From the NCBI RefSeq assembly GCF_029674545.1, contig NZ_CP121354.1:372001-436000 (forward strand): a DNA stretch of 64,000 bases. Reading direction: 5' to 3'. Within the stretch, counting starts at the first letter, position 1. The number at the start of each line of letters is the position of its first letter. A program made the translations under genes and the position numbers. The notes beneath the pieces were generated by a model that saw only the letters and a list, made by a program, of their open reading frames with translations, ran no database searches and was not told the origin of the DNA. Shown here one piece after another: positions 50,281-59,280 of this stretch. Origin of the DNA: Mesorhizobium sp. WSM4904 (GTDB lineage Bacteria; Pseudomonadota; Alphaproteobacteria; Rhizobiales; Rhizobiaceae).

Positions 50281-51606
50281 ATGAGCAGCGGATTTTTCGG
50301 CGACATCGAGAAAATCAAGTATGAGGGGCCGGATTCGACCAATCCGCTGGCCTACCGGTACTACAACCCGGACGAGGTCGTGGCCGGCAAGCGGCTGGAA
50401 GATCATCTGCGCTTCGCCGTCGCCTACTGGCATTCCTTCGCCTGGCAGGGCGGCGACCCCTTCGGCGGCCAGACTTTCGATCGCCCCTGGTTCGCCAAGC
50501 CCGGCGGCGTCGACACGATGGAATTGGCGAAGCTCAAGGCCGACGTCGCCTTCGAGATGTTCTCGCTGCTCGGCGCGCCCTATTTCTGCTTCCACGACGC
50601 CGACGTGCGCCCGGAAGGCAAGGATTTCTCCGAAAGCGCTGCGCGCCTCGACGAGATCGCCGATTACTTTGCCGACAAGATGAAAAAAACCGGCATCAAG
50701 CTGCTCTGGGGCACGGCGAACCTCTTCTCGCACCGCCGCTTCATGTCAGGTGCGGCCACCAATCCCGACCCGGACGTGTTCGCCTATGCGGCGGCGACGG
50801 TGAAGAAGTGCATCGACGTCACCAAGAAGCTGAAGGGCGAGAACTACGTGCTGTGGGGCGGGCGTGAAGGCTATGAGACGCTGCTCAACACCGACCTCGC
50901 CCGCGAGCAGGAACAGGCCGGCCGCTTCCTCAACCTCGTCGTCGACTACAAGCATAAGATCGGCTTCAAGGGCACGATCCTGATCGAGCCGAAGCCGCAG
51001 GAGCCGACAAAGCATCAGTACGATTACGATGTCGCGACCGTCTATGGCTTCCTCAAGCGCTTCGGGCTGGAGAAGGAAGTAAAACTCAACATCGAGCAGG
51101 GCCACGCCATCCTCGCCGGCCATTCCTTCGAGCATGAGCTGGCTTTGGCCAACGCGCTCGGCATCTTCGGCTCGATCGACATGAACCGCAACGACTACCA
51201 GTCGGGCTGGGATACCGACCAGTTCCCCAACAACGTGCCGGAAATGGCCTTGGCCTATTACCAGATCCTGCAGGGCGGCGGCTTCAAGACCGGCGGCACC
51301 AATTTCGACGCCAAGCTCAGGCGCCAGTCGCTCGACCCGGAGGATCTCTTGATCGGCCATATCGGCGGCATGGATTCTTGCGCGCGCGGCCTCAAGGCTG
51401 CAGCCGAAATGATCGAGGACAAGGCGCTGTCCGCACCGCTCGCCGAGCGCTATGCCGGCTGGAACACCGCCGAGGGCAAGGCGATGCTGTCCGGCAAGCG
51501 CACGCTGGAAGAGATCGCCGAGCGGGTGGTGAAGAAGAAGATCGAGCCGCAGCCGCGCTCCGGCCGGCAGGAGCTGCTGGAAAACATCGTCAACAGATAC
51601 GTGTGA
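50281..51606 (+). CDS. xylA: Xylose isomerase
   Basis: 441 residues, the class II length. [15 protein letters not shown] at the N-terminus, [13 protein letters not shown] with the catalytic His, [49 protein letters not shown] and [19 protein letters not shown] with the metal ligands are all present. It isomerises D-xylose to D-xylulose. GGAAGG lies before the ATG. With xylB it gives the xylose pathway; no xylose transporter or XylR-type regulator is in the window. Confidence 0.97.
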   Translation: MSSGFFGDIEKIKYEGPDSTNPLAYRYYNPDEVVAGKRLEDHLRFAVAYWHSFAWQGGDPFGGQTFDRPWFAKPGGVDTMELAKLKADVAFEMFSLLGAPYFCFHDADVRPEGKDFSESAARLDEIADYFADKMKKTGIKLLWGTANLFSHRRFMSGAATNPDPDVFAYAAATVKKCIDVTKKLKGENYVLWGGREGYETLLNTDLAREQEQAGRFLNLVVDYKHKIGFKGTILIEPKPQEPTKHQYDYDVATVYGFLKRFGLEKEVKLNIEQGHAILAGHSFEHELALANALGIFGSIDMNRNDYQSGWDTDQFPNNVPEMALAYYQILQGGGFKTGGTNFDAKLRRQSLDPEDLLIGHIGGMDSCARGLKAAAEMIEDKALSAPLAERYAGWNTAEGKAMLSGKRTLEEIAERVVKKKIEPQPRSGRQELLENIVNRYV

Positions 51607-51641
51607 TATCGGCGGGAGCGCTTTTGCATTTGGCCAAGAGC

Positions 51642-54089
51642 TCAGGGCAGCGCCTTGAGCGCGGCAGCGATTGCCGCCAGATTGGCGTCGGTCTCGGCTA
51701 TGTCGGCGCCGGCGCCTTTCCTTGCGTTGACTGAATCCTCGCAAAGTTGCCTGGCCTCCAGGAGGAGAGAGCGGTCCTTGCTTCGATCGCCTATGTCCAG
51801 CAGCGCGCGGCATAGGCTGTCGGACGTGAACGCGACACTCATAGTTGCTTGCAGCTTCTGTTGAACTGCGAGTGCCTGACGTAGGACCGGGACCGCTTCT
51901 GCGAATCGGGCACCATCGTTTTCCCATTCGCCAATAATAACCAACCCGTACCCGATCGAATTTTGCGTATTCGCCCACCGCTCCGGTTGATGCTCGCGGG
52001 TGAACACCAATTGGCTATTTCGCCAAGCCGCGAGTGCCGCTTTTCCGCGCTCGAGACTTTCTGGTCCCTTCGTCCGCTTTGCATACATCCAAAGTGCATC
52101 GCCAAGAGCCGCCTGTGCTAGCGCCCATTCGAACGGCGCCCGTTCGCGGGTTGCTTCCTCCGACGCCGATTGGTATGCGGCGATCGCCTCCTGCAGCAGG
52201 GCTGTACCATTTCCGTGCGCATCGAAAATGGCGAGCGCTCCGCCGAGACCAGTTTGGGCCCGAGCCCAGTCGAGCGGTACGCGTTCTCGCGTCCACTCCT
52301 CCAGAACCTCGCGGAATATCGGGATCGCCTCCTCAACATGCGCCATGTCTTGTTGGCGTCGGCCCAAAGCCACCAGCGCGTTTGCGATGTTGAACCGAGC
52401 CATTGCCCATCGCAGGGGTTCCCGCTCCCGGGTCCACTCTTCCAGCGATGCGTTAAAGGCGGTGATAGCCTCATCGAGTCGAGATGTGCCGGCTTCGTGA
52501 TTGCTGAGTGACAAAAGCGCGCTGCCAAGGTTGTTCTGTGTGGTCGCCCAGTCGAACGGCGCTCGTTCTCGGGTCAACTCCTGCAGCGCCGCCCGGTAGG
52601 CACTGACCGCCGCCTCGAGGCTTGCTGCGTTGTCGTCCACCTGACCTAGCGCTCGAAGCGCATTGCCGAGGCTACTCTGCGCGGCACCCCAGCGGATGGG
52701 AACGCGTTCAGGTGTCCATTCCCCTAACACTTCATTGAACGCCGAGATCGCTTCTTTAAGACGAACCGCATCGTTCTCGCGTTCACCGAGCACCCAATAC
52801 GTCAATGCGAGATTGTCCTCGGCCCTCGCCCAGTCTAGAGGCGTCCGCTCGCGGGTCCATTCCTGCAGCGCCGCGCGGGAGGCAGCAACTGCCTGTTCCA
52901 AGTTCGCTGTACCGCTTTCGCGCGCACCAAGGCTTCGAAGCACAACGCTGAGATTGTTTTGTGTCTGCGCCCAGGCAAATGGCGCCCGCTCCCGCGTTTG
53001 CACCTCCAGCGCTGCCCGGAATGCAACAACCGCTTCCTCTAGACGGTCTGTCCCGCCGCTGTGCTCGCCGATCGCCCAGGATGCGATCCCGAGATTGCTC
53101 TGCGTCTGTGCCCAGTCAAACGGAACGCGTTCGCGGGTCCTTTCTTCCAGCGCCGCCCGGTAAGCAACCACGGCCTCCTCCAGGTGTGCGGTACCACCCT
53201 CCCGTTCGGCGAGGGCGAATAGCGACACCCCAAGATCGTTCTGCGTTGTTGCCCAGTCGAGCGGCAATTCCGATCTTGGAGTGATGTCTAGTAGACGCCT
53301 TTCTCGTGCAACAGCCGTCTCAGCCGCCGAGTTGTCTCCATACTCGTCGCCCTGGTGATACCACGCCGAAGCTTCTTGCCGAAGATATTCACGCCGGAGT
53401 TCTGAATAAGCTTCTCCCTTTGGAACTGTGTTCGCCGCATTCGCGAAGTGCTTCGCCGCATCGGGGTAGCGCAGACGACCAAGTGCCAGGTCGCCTCGGT
53501 TGGCAAGCGTGGCTGCTCGGTTTGTAGCAAGCTTGTCTTGAGCCAAAGCTTGCTTGTTGTCGATCTCGGCAAGCAGGGCGTCTGCTTTGTCGAGTTCGCC
53601 TGCCTTGGTCGCAGCCTCGGCCCGCCCCTTAAGCGAGATGATTTCAGCAGTGTCGCCCGGCTGCGCTGCCGCTATCGATTGGAGGTCTTTGAACTTTGTT
53701 GCGATCTCGACCAATTTGCCCGCAAGCTGCTCGGAAGGGACGTTCGTCTCCCCCAGGATTTCGAAAGCGGCCCGTATCTGGCCGTTCGTCAGATCGAGCG
53801 CTTGCCGGACATTGTCGACAGTCTGCCTGCGCTCGTCGGCCAGTTCCTGAAGCGTCTTGTTCGTATCCTGATAGGCCTTCCTGGCTTCCGAGAACTCGTT
53901 GACGATCGCCGCCAAGACTTCCGGCGGGACACCGCAGACATTGGAAATCTGGCTGGTGTTGACTGAACCGGCAATCGCGACTGCGCAGTTCTGAGCCTCC
54001 GTGTCGCCGAGCGCCTCAGCCGAGGTCGGCATCCACCCCTCGACTGAGAATGCCAGGGCGACAGTAATGGCTGTGACGGTGATCCGCAT
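51642..54089 (-). CDS. Exported TPR-like protein with ten 47-residue repeats
   Basis: 815 residues. A signal peptide (about 1-26, ending SAEA) is followed by a helical, coiled-coil-like segment of residues ~50-200 (NEFSEARKAYQDTNKTLQELADERRQ), a few ordinary TPR-like helices, then ten repeats of 47 residues from about residue 270. The consensus is RERxPxxWAxTQNNLGxAL, a variable turn with GT, then LEEAVxAYRAALEEWT. The C-terminus (AVQQKLQATMSVAFTSDSLCRALLDIG) is a further helical pair. No catalytic domain is visible. It follows a small membrane protein gene by 9 bases, so the two form a unit. Base composition is less GC-rich than the neighbours. Confidence 0.85.
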   Translation of the reverse strand: MRITVTAITVALAFSVEGWMPTSAEALGDTEAQNCAVAIAGSVNTSQISNVCGVPPEVLAAIVNEFSEARKAYQDTNKTLQELADERRQTVDNVRQALDLTNGQIRAAFEILGETNVPSEQLAGKLVEIATKFKDLQSIAAAQPGDTAEIISLKGRAEAATKAGELDKADALLAEIDNKQALAQDKLATNRAATLANRGDLALGRLRYPDAAKHFANAANTVPKGEAYSELRREYLRQEASAWYHQGDEYGDNSAAETAVARERRLLDITPRSELPLDWATTQNDLGVSLFALAEREGGTAHLEEAVVAYRAALEERTRERVPFDWAQTQSNLGIASWAIGEHSGGTDRLEEAVVAFRAALEVQTRERAPFAWAQTQNNLSVVLRSLGARESGTANLEQAVAASRAALQEWTRERTPLDWARAEDNLALTYWVLGERENDAVRLKEAISAFNEVLGEWTPERVPIRWGAAQSSLGNALRALGQVDDNAASLEAAVSAYRAALQELTRERAPFDWATTQNNLGSALLSLSNHEAGTSRLDEAITAFNASLEEWTREREPLRWAMARFNIANALVALGRRQQDMAHVEEAIPIFREVLEEWTRERVPLDWARAQTGLGGALAIFDAHGNGTALLQEAIAAYQSASEEATRERAPFEWALAQAALGDALWMYAKRTKGPESLERGKAALAAWRNSQLVFTREHQPERWANTQNSIGYGLVIIGEWENDGARFAEAVPVLRQALAVQQKLQATMSVAFTSDSLCRALLDIGDRSKDRSLLLEARQLCEDSVNARKGAGADIAETDANLAAIAAALKALP

Positions 54090-54098
54090 GGCGATGCC

Positions 54099-54416
54099 CT
54101 ACTTTGTCGTGTCGCCGCTACCCTTATTTTCAACCGTGGATCCAGATACATCACCGCCTATGGCAACGCTGCCGTGATCAGCAGACGCTGCTTTTGCCAA
54201 TCCTTGGCTGGAGTAGACCCAAGCAGCGACGCCCACAACAGCCACCGACCACACCGCGATAACGATCAGCCTCAGAAGCCTATAGGCTTCGGCAGGTGGG
54301 AGCTTGGGGAAGATTTTCTTACGGATAATCTCGCGGAAAAGGATAAGGAATACCCCCAAAGCGAGACCGCCGATTCCGGCTACTTGCCCAACAGCCTTCA
54401 GCACTGCGGCATCCAT
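54099..54416 (-). CDS. Small two-helix membrane protein with glycine-rich GDVSGSTV tail
   Basis: 105 residues; GGAG lies nine to twelve bases before the ATG. Two hydrophobic helices (GQVAGIGGLALGVFLILF and LLRLIVIAVWSVAVVGVAAWVY) are joined by a basic loop (REIIRKKIFPKL), so the loop should face the cytoplasm. The C-terminus ends HGSVAIGGDVSGSTVENKG, a short beta-type repeat of the kind I have seen at the ends of bacterial sensor or effector-associated proteins. It is the first gene of a two-gene module with the TPR protein. Function unknown. Confidence 0.8.
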   Translation of the reverse strand: MDAAVLKAVGQVAGIGGLALGVFLILFREIIRKKIFPKLPPAEAYRLLRLIVIAVWSVAVVGVAAWVYSSQGLAKAASADHGSVAIGGDVSGSTVENKGSGDTTK

Positions 54417-54718
54417 AGTCCGCTCCTATGTCAACCCCAATAGGCTCCGCTATGCGAAGAATACACTGGGGTCTGTGAAGCACATTACAAAATATCAGAA
54501 ATTTCGGCGATCAAGCCGGGTTGTCGCGGCGCGAAGTATTGCACACGATCTTGCTGGCTGAAGATTGCCGCCTCTGCCTTCCACTGGTCTGTCCAGCCTA
54601 AGCATACAGGTGACAACAGAGGGCAGAATCACCATGAGCGCCGCACCGCTGTCCAGTTAAGAAGCGACTAGTGGCACCGTCAGCTTTGACACAGTCGGTG
54701 CACGAAGCGCCTTTCCAC

Positions 54719-54753
54719 GCGGGGCAAGCCTAGACGACAAGGTCTTGCCCCGC
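54719..54753. other. Hairpin in the 54417-54850 gap
   Basis: GCGGGGCAAG (54719-54728) pairs with CTTGCCCCGC (54744-54753) around a 15-base loop, without a T run. The rest of this 434-base gap is AT-richer than the surroundings and holds no supported gene; a tiny ATG reading at 54634 of nine codons is not convincing. Confidence 0.45.
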
Positions 54754-54850
54754 ACTGCCTCTCAATCGCCCCGCTCTTGCCTTCAAACAGCCGTCACGGA
54801 CTTCCTATATTGTGGGGACGTGGCGGGAAGGAAAGAAGGAGGCGAAACGT

Positions 54851-55054
54851 ATGCAGCACGAACGCGAAATCGACGCCCTGCTCTCTCCCAGCGAGGCTGG
54901 CTCGATCATCGATCGGCTGATGGCGCTGCCGCATTCGAAGGACGGCGCCCGCAAGACAAATGAATGGGATCGCGCGGTCGCCGCGCGGCTCGAAACGGCG
55001 CTGGCCAAGAGCATGCGCTCGCGCATTGTCCGCGAAGGCCGCGACGCAGCCTGA
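54851..55054 (+). CDS. Small conserved-looking hypothetical protein
   Basis: 67 residues from the ATG at 54851, with a strong AAGGAGG site eight bases upstream. MQHEREIDALLSPSEAGSIIDRLMALPHSKDGARKTNEWDRAVAARLETALAKSMRSRIVREGRDAA is mostly helical and charged with no signal or membrane segment, shown here only to indicate composition: NEWDRAV and ARLETALAK are its amphipathic parts. It precedes the HAD phosphatase on the same strand by 78 bases. I do not recognise a family. Confidence 0.6.
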   Translation: MQHEREIDALLSPSEAGSIIDRLMALPHSKDGARKTNEWDRAVAARLETALAKSMRSRIVREGRDAA

Positions 55055-55132
55055 TTCTTCGGTGACTGATTCTTCAGTGACCTCATTCTTCCGCAATTTG
55101 ACGAACGGAGACGGTTTCTCCATCCTGCATCG

Positions 55133-55906
55133 ATGATACGCGCGGTGCTGCTCGATCTTCTGGGTGTCGTCTATGATGGCGACACCCCGATTACGGGCGC
55201 TGTCGCGGCCATCGGGCGTCTGCGCGAAGCTCAATTGCCGCTCCGCTTCGTCAGCAACACGACACGCTCGCCGCGCAGCGCAATCATCACGCAGCTTGCG
55301 GCCATGGGCATCGAGGTAGCCGACGAAGAATTGCTGACGCCGGCGCGCGCCGCGGTCGAATGGCTGCGCAAGCATGACCGCCAGCCGCACCTGCTCGTCC
55401 ATCCCGACCTCGAGGTCGAGTTTTCCGGGCTGAAGGGCGGGAGCGGACGCGCTGTCGTCATCGGCGATGCCGGCGAGGCTTTCGACCATGCCAGCCTCAA
55501 CCGGGCTTTCCGCGAGCTGGTCGCCGGCGCAGATTTTCTTGCGCTTGCCATCAACCGCACCTTCAAGGATGCCGACGGCCTGCTCAGCCTCGACACCGGC
55601 GCCTTCGTCGCGGCGCTGGAATTCGCCAGCGGGCGAAGCCCCGTCGTGCTCGGCAAGCCGTCAGCGGATTTCTTCCACTCGGCGCTCGCCCGTCTGAACT
55701 GTCCGGCTGCCGATGCGGTCATGGTCGGCGACGATGCCGAGAGCGATATCGCCGGCGCGCTCAGCGCGGGGCTTGGCGCGGCGCTGCTCGTGCGGACGGG
55801 CAAGTTTCGCCCAGGCGATGAAACGCGCTTCGATCCAGCACCGACGGCGCTGGTAGACGATCTCACCGCTGCAACCGAATGGATACTTAAAGGCGCGCCG
55901 GGCTGA
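55133..55906 (+). CDS. HAD-superfamily hydrolase, HDHD2/LHPP-like
   Basis: 257 residues. Motif I is LLDLLGVVYDGD with the nucleophile Asp8; motif II is FVSNTTRSPR; motif III the Lys of VLGKPSADFF; motif IV GDDAESDIAGA. The C2 cap lies between motifs II and III. This is the HDHD2/LHPP subgroup (TIGR01458-like), where the residue two after Asp8 is often Ser instead of Asp; here it is Leu. The substrate is a phosphate ester or phospho-amino acid, unknown. Confidence 0.88.
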   Translation: MIRAVLLDLLGVVYDGDTPITGAVAAIGRLREAQLPLRFVSNTTRSPRSAIITQLAAMGIEVADEELLTPARAAVEWLRKHDRQPHLLVHPDLEVEFSGLKGGSGRAVVIGDAGEAFDHASLNRAFRELVAGADFLALAINRTFKDADGLLSLDTGAFVAALEFASGRSPVVLGKPSADFFHSALARLNCPAADAVMVGDDAESDIAGALSAGLGAALLVRTGKFRPGDETRFDPAPTALVDDLTAATEWILKGAPG

Positions 55907-56122
55907 AACGGATCCGCTCGGCGCGCTTTGAGTTTCGTTTGATGGGTGCTGTGGCCTGATGGACCGGCGGTTGATTCCCTCTCAGGGTTCCCCAGCGGGC
56001 TCGCGGGGAGCGAATCTGCGCAATCGGCTTTCCTTTTTCCGTTATGTCCGGCGAGCGCGCCTTCCGCGCTCGCATCGGCGGCGGCATGGGAACCGCCACA
56101 ATAGTCGAAAGGAAGTGAGATC

Positions 56123-56581
56123 ATGCCGAAGATCAACGTCACCGCTCTGCCGTTCGTCGCGCGTGGCGGTTACCCGCCGCCGTACGACAAGCTGGTCGCA
56201 GGTCGTTCGCGCAAGCGTCTCGGCGATGAAGCCGGCCTGACCCAGTTCGGCGTCAACCTGGCGAAGCTCGCACCCGGCGCCTACTCATCGCTGCGCCATT
56301 GGCACGAGAATCAGGACGAGTTCATCTTTGTCATGGAAGGGGAACTGACGCTGGTGGAGGACGAAGGCGAGACCGTGCTGCGGCCGGGCGACGCGGCCGG
56401 CTTCAAGGCGGGCGTCGCCAACGGCCACCATTTGGTCAACCGCTCCGGCAACGACGCTATCTATCTTGAAGTGGGAACGCGCACACAGCGGGAACGCGCG
56501 CACTTTTCCGACGTCGATCTTGTCGCCGTTGCCGACGAGACCGGCGTCCACTACAGCCGTAATGACGGAGCGCGCTTGTGA
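56123..56581 (+). CDS. Cupin-domain protein
   Basis: 152 residues. RHWHENQDEFIFVMEGELTLVEDEGE and LRPGDAAGFKAGVANGHHLVN carry the two cupin motifs with the three His and one Glu metal ligands. This is a single-domain cupin similar to uncharacterised mannose-6-phosphate-isomerase-like proteins. GGAAG lies before the ATG. It faces the GlxA-type regulator, with the stop codons 22 bases apart. The 216-base gap before it (55907-56122) shows no gene. Confidence 0.88.
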   Translation: MPKINVTALPFVARGGYPPPYDKLVAGRSRKRLGDEAGLTQFGVNLAKLAPGAYSSLRHWHENQDEFIFVMEGELTLVEDEGETVLRPGDAAGFKAGVANGHHLVNRSGNDAIYLEVGTRTQRERAHFSDVDLVAVADETGVHYSRNDGARL

Positions 56582-56603
56582 ACGCTTTCACGCTGGAATT
56601 GCC

Positions 56604-57584
56604 CTAGCCGCGTCTCAGCCTGACCGGCGCCTCGCCGAATGCCTTGGAAAATGCCCTGGAAAATGCCGCGGCGGAGGAAAAACCCGTGCGCCCGGCAATG
56701 TCGGCCATCGCAATGCGTGTGTCGACGACCAGGCGCCTGGCGGCGCTGAGGCGCAGCCGCAGATAGTAGGCGCCGGGCGTCTCGCCGATCGACTTGCGAA
56801 AGATGGTTTCCAGCGTCCGCGCTGTCACGCCGGCGCGCTTCGCCACCGCGTCGATGGTCAGCGGCTGGTCGACATGCGCTTCCATCAGCCGGATCGCCTG
56901 CGCCAGGCGCTGATCGTAGCCGTCGAGCCGGCCGAGCGAGACCAGCGGCTGCGCGTCGGTCGCGGCGCGCGCCTGGTCGTAGATGAATACGCTCGCCACA
57001 TCGAGCGCGGCGGCCATGCCGAGCCGGGTGCGGACGAGATGCAGCATCAGGTCGAAGGTCGGCGAGGCGCCGCCCGAGGTGAAGACCGGACCGTCGATGA
57101 CATAGCGGTCCGGCCGCACGTCGACGCCGGGAAAGGCGGCGGAGAAATCCTCCATGTCCTCCCAATGGGTGGTGGCGCTGCGGCCTTCGAGCAGCCCGGC
57201 GCGCGCCACCAGCCAGGTGCCGGCCTCGACGCCGCCGCAGGCGCGGGCCGCACGCGCTGCCCTCCGCAAACCGGCAAGCAGCGCCGACGTCGCGTAGTTC
57301 TGCGTGCCGAAGCCGGCGACGACGACCAGCATGTCGGTCGGCTCGGCCGCATCGAAGCGGCCACTGACGGCGACCGGCAGGCCGCAGGTGGTCACCGAGG
57401 CCTCGCCGGTGACCGAGACCAGCTTGAAGTCGAACAATGTCTCGCCGGAAATGCGGTTGGCGGCGCGCAGCGGGTCGACCGCCGAGGCCACGCACATGAT
57501 GGACGATCCCGAGAACACCAGGAACGTCACCTTGAGCGTTTCGCGTTCGGAGCGAAAGATGCTCGGCTTTTCGCTTTTGATCAT
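56604..57584 (-). CDS. cdhR: GlxA-family AraC-type regulator, probable carnitine regulator CdhR
   Basis: 326 residues from the ATG at 57584. Residues 15-190 form a DJ-1/PfpI-like domain (VTFLVFSGSSIMCVASAVDPLRAAN, VVVAGFGTQ) and residues 215-320 an AraC helix-turn-helix pair (AKRAGVTARTLETIFRKSIGETPGAYYLRLRLSAARRL, ...IAGRTGFSSAAAFSRAF). GlxA proteins of this form include CdhR and GbdR, which sense carnitine or glycine betaine metabolites. It is divergent from the carnitine genes, so activation of that operon is likely. The name rests on context. Confidence 0.85.
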   Translation of the reverse strand: MIKSEKPSIFRSERETLKVTFLVFSGSSIMCVASAVDPLRAANRISGETLFDFKLVSVTGEASVTTCGLPVAVSGRFDAAEPTDMLVVVAGFGTQNYATSALLAGLRRAARAARACGGVEAGTWLVARAGLLEGRSATTHWEDMEDFSAAFPGVDVRPDRYVIDGPVFTSGGASPTFDLMLHLVRTRLGMAAALDVASVFIYDQARAATDAQPLVSLGRLDGYDQRLAQAIRLMEAHVDQPLTIDAVAKRAGVTARTLETIFRKSIGETPGAYYLRLRLSAARRLVVDTRIAMADIAGRTGFSSAAAFSRAFSKAFGEAPVRLRRG

Positions 57585-57612
57585 GAGAGCTTCGTAAAAC
57601 GCAAAACAGTTT

Positions 57613-57647
57613 CCGACAAGTCGGTCATTCTTGGCCAGCTTCGGCCA
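57613..57647. promoter_or_regulatory. Candidate binding region between cdhR and the carnitine operon
   Basis: Two dyads lie side by side in the 136-base divergent spacer: CCGAC-AA-GTCGG at 57613-57624 and TGGCC-6-GGCCA at 57632-57647. A further TTTCCGAC half occurs near 57667. AraC/GlxA regulators often bind two such sites. Not tested here. Confidence 0.4.
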
Positions 57648-57720
57648 TGTCGTCACAGCAAAGCCGGTTTCCGACTTTTTGCTCGGCATGGATGGCTGAT
57701 CGAATTTGGGAGGAAAGACG

Positions 57721-58638
57721 ATGCCGCTTGCGATGAACCGTGAGGTCTTCGTTACCTGTGCCGTGACCGGCTCCGGCGGCACGCAGGATCGCAGCCCGAA
57801 TGTGCCGCGCTCGCCCAAGCAGATCGCCGATTCGGCGATCGAGGCGGCAAAGGCCGGCGCCGCCATCGTCCACTGCCATGTCCGCGACCCGGAGACCGGC
57901 AAGCCCAGGCGCGACGTGCATCTCTATCGCGAGGTCACCGAGCGTATCCGAGAGGCGAATGTCGACGTCGTGCTGAACCTCACCGCCGGCATGGGCGGCG
58001 ATATGGTGTTCGGCTCGCCCGAGGCGCCGCTGCCGCTCAACGAAAAAGGCACCGACATGGGCGGCGCCACCAACCGCATGGAGCATGTGCGCCAGTGCCT
58101 GCCGGAGATCTGCACGCTGGATTGCGGCACGATGAACTTCGCCGAGGCCGACTATGTCATGACCAACACGCCCGGCATGCTGCGCGCCATGGGCGGCATG
58201 ATGACGGCGCTGGGCGTCAAGCCGGAGATCGAGGCCTTCGACACCGGCCATCTGTGGTTCGCCAAGCAGCTTGTCGAGGAGCAGGTGCTGAAGCCCGACG
58301 CGCTGGTGCAGCTCTGCATGGGCGTGCCGTGGGGCGCGCCGGACGACCTCAACACCTTCATGGCGATGGTCAACAATGTGCCGTCGACCTGGAACTGGTC
58401 CGCCTTCTCGATCGGCCGCAACCAGATGGCCTATGTCGCGGCGGCCGTGCTCGCCGGCGGCAATGTCCGCGTCGGTCTGGAAGACAATCTCTGGCTGGAC
58501 AAGGGCGTGCTGGCGACCAACGCGCAGCTGGTCGAGCGCGCCGTGAGCATCGTCTCCAATCTCGGCGCGCGCGTGCTCGGGCCGGAGGAAGTGCGCAAGA
58601 AGCTCAACCTCACCAAGCGGGCGCCGATCGCCGCGTGA
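57721..58638 (+). CDS. cdhC: BKACE-family enzyme, probable 3-dehydrocarnitine cleavage enzyme
   Basis: 305 residues from the ATG at 57721, with GGGAGGAAAG upstream. It is a DUF849/BKACE beta-keto acid cleavage TIM barrel: [14 protein letters not shown], zinc-binding IVHCHVRDP (His51, His53), [12 protein letters not shown] and [19 protein letters not shown] enzymes join a beta-keto acid with acetyl-CoA to give acetoacetate plus a CoA ester. In carnitine degradation (CdhC) dehydrocarnitine gives acetoacetate and betainyl-CoA. Context makes this the likely role. Confidence 0.87.
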   Translation: MPLAMNREVFVTCAVTGSGGTQDRSPNVPRSPKQIADSAIEAAKAGAAIVHCHVRDPETGKPRRDVHLYREVTERIREANVDVVLNLTAGMGGDMVFGSPEAPLPLNEKGTDMGGATNRMEHVRQCLPEICTLDCGTMNFAEADYVMTNTPGMLRAMGGMMTALGVKPEIEAFDTGHLWFAKQLVEEQVLKPDALVQLCMGVPWGAPDDLNTFMAMVNNVPSTWNWSAFSIGRNQMAYVAAAVLAGGNVRVGLEDNLWLDKGVLATNAQLVERAVSIVSNLGARVLGPEEVRKKLNLTKRAPIAA

Positions 58639-58654
58639 TTTGAGGGCTCCTGAA

Positions 58655-59278
58655 ATGGCTACCGTCAAATTCACCGCGATGAAGGACGGCGATAAGGAAG
58701 ATTATGAATTCCTGACCGCCCACGAGATCGACTATGCCGCCAAGACCGGCGACCGGCTGCTCGACGCGCTGGTGCAGCTCGACGAGGGCCTGTCCGGCTA
58801 CAAGATCACCCGGCTCGGCCATTCGCTGCAGGCGGCGACGCGCGCCTGGCGCGACGGCGCCGACATAGACTGGATCGTCGCCGCACTTCTGCATGACATC
58901 GGCGACATCTATGCGCCCTACAATCACGACGAATATGCCGCGACGATCCTGAAGCCGTTCGTGCGCGAGCAATGCACCTGGGTGGTGGAAAAGCACGGCG
59001 ATTTCCAGCGCCTCTATTACGCGCATCATCTCGGCGGCAACCGGCATGCGCGCGACCGCTTTGCCGGCCACCTCTATTTCGACGACTGCGACCAGTTCTG
59101 CGAGCGCTGGGACCAGTCGAGTTTCGATCCCGACTACGACACGCTGCCGGTCGAATTCTTCCGGCCCTTCGTGCTCGAAGTCTTCGCGCGCAAGGCCTAC
59201 GACCCGGTGGTGATCCGCGCCGGCGAGCGCGTGCCGCTTACCGATCCCGAAACAGCCAAGACGAGAACCGGAGCCTGA
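58655..59278 (+). CDS. HD-domain protein of the carnitine cluster (PhnZ/TmpB-like)
   Basis: 207 residues from the ATG at 58655. GHSLQAATRAWRDGADIDWIVAALLHDIGDIYAPYNHDEY contains His56, His80-Asp81 and His91, an HD metal site with 24 residues between the first His and the HD pair. That spacing and the LGHSLQAA...LLHDIG pattern resemble PhnZ and TmpB, diiron oxygenases that cleave phosphonates, better than ordinary HD phosphohydrolases. Such genes are often placed next to carnitine dehydrogenase in rhizobia. The reaction is unknown. It starts 16 bases after the BKACE stop. Confidence 0.8.
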   Translation: MATVKFTAMKDGDKEDYEFLTAHEIDYAAKTGDRLLDALVQLDEGLSGYKITRLGHSLQAATRAWRDGADIDWIVAALLHDIGDIYAPYNHDEYAATILKPFVREQCTWVVEKHGDFQRLYYAHHLGGNRHARDRFAGHLYFDDCDQFCERWDQSSFDPDYDTLPVEFFRPFVLEVFARKAYDPVVIRAGERVPLTDPETAKTRTGA

Positions 59279-59280
59279 GC

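Noticed and set aside
51900..53300. Regular ~141-bp repeats that might suggest a CRISPR or satellite array
   Set aside because: The repeats are the coding units of a 47-residue protein repeat, with codon-level variation and no spacers.
54427..54440. TTGACA on the minus strand before the small membrane protein
   Set aside because: It overlaps the ribosome site, too close to the start codon to be a -35 box for this gene.
54634..54660. Nine-codon reading frame with a purine-rich leader
   Set aside because: Too short, with no second evidence such as conservation or a regulatory hairpin around it.
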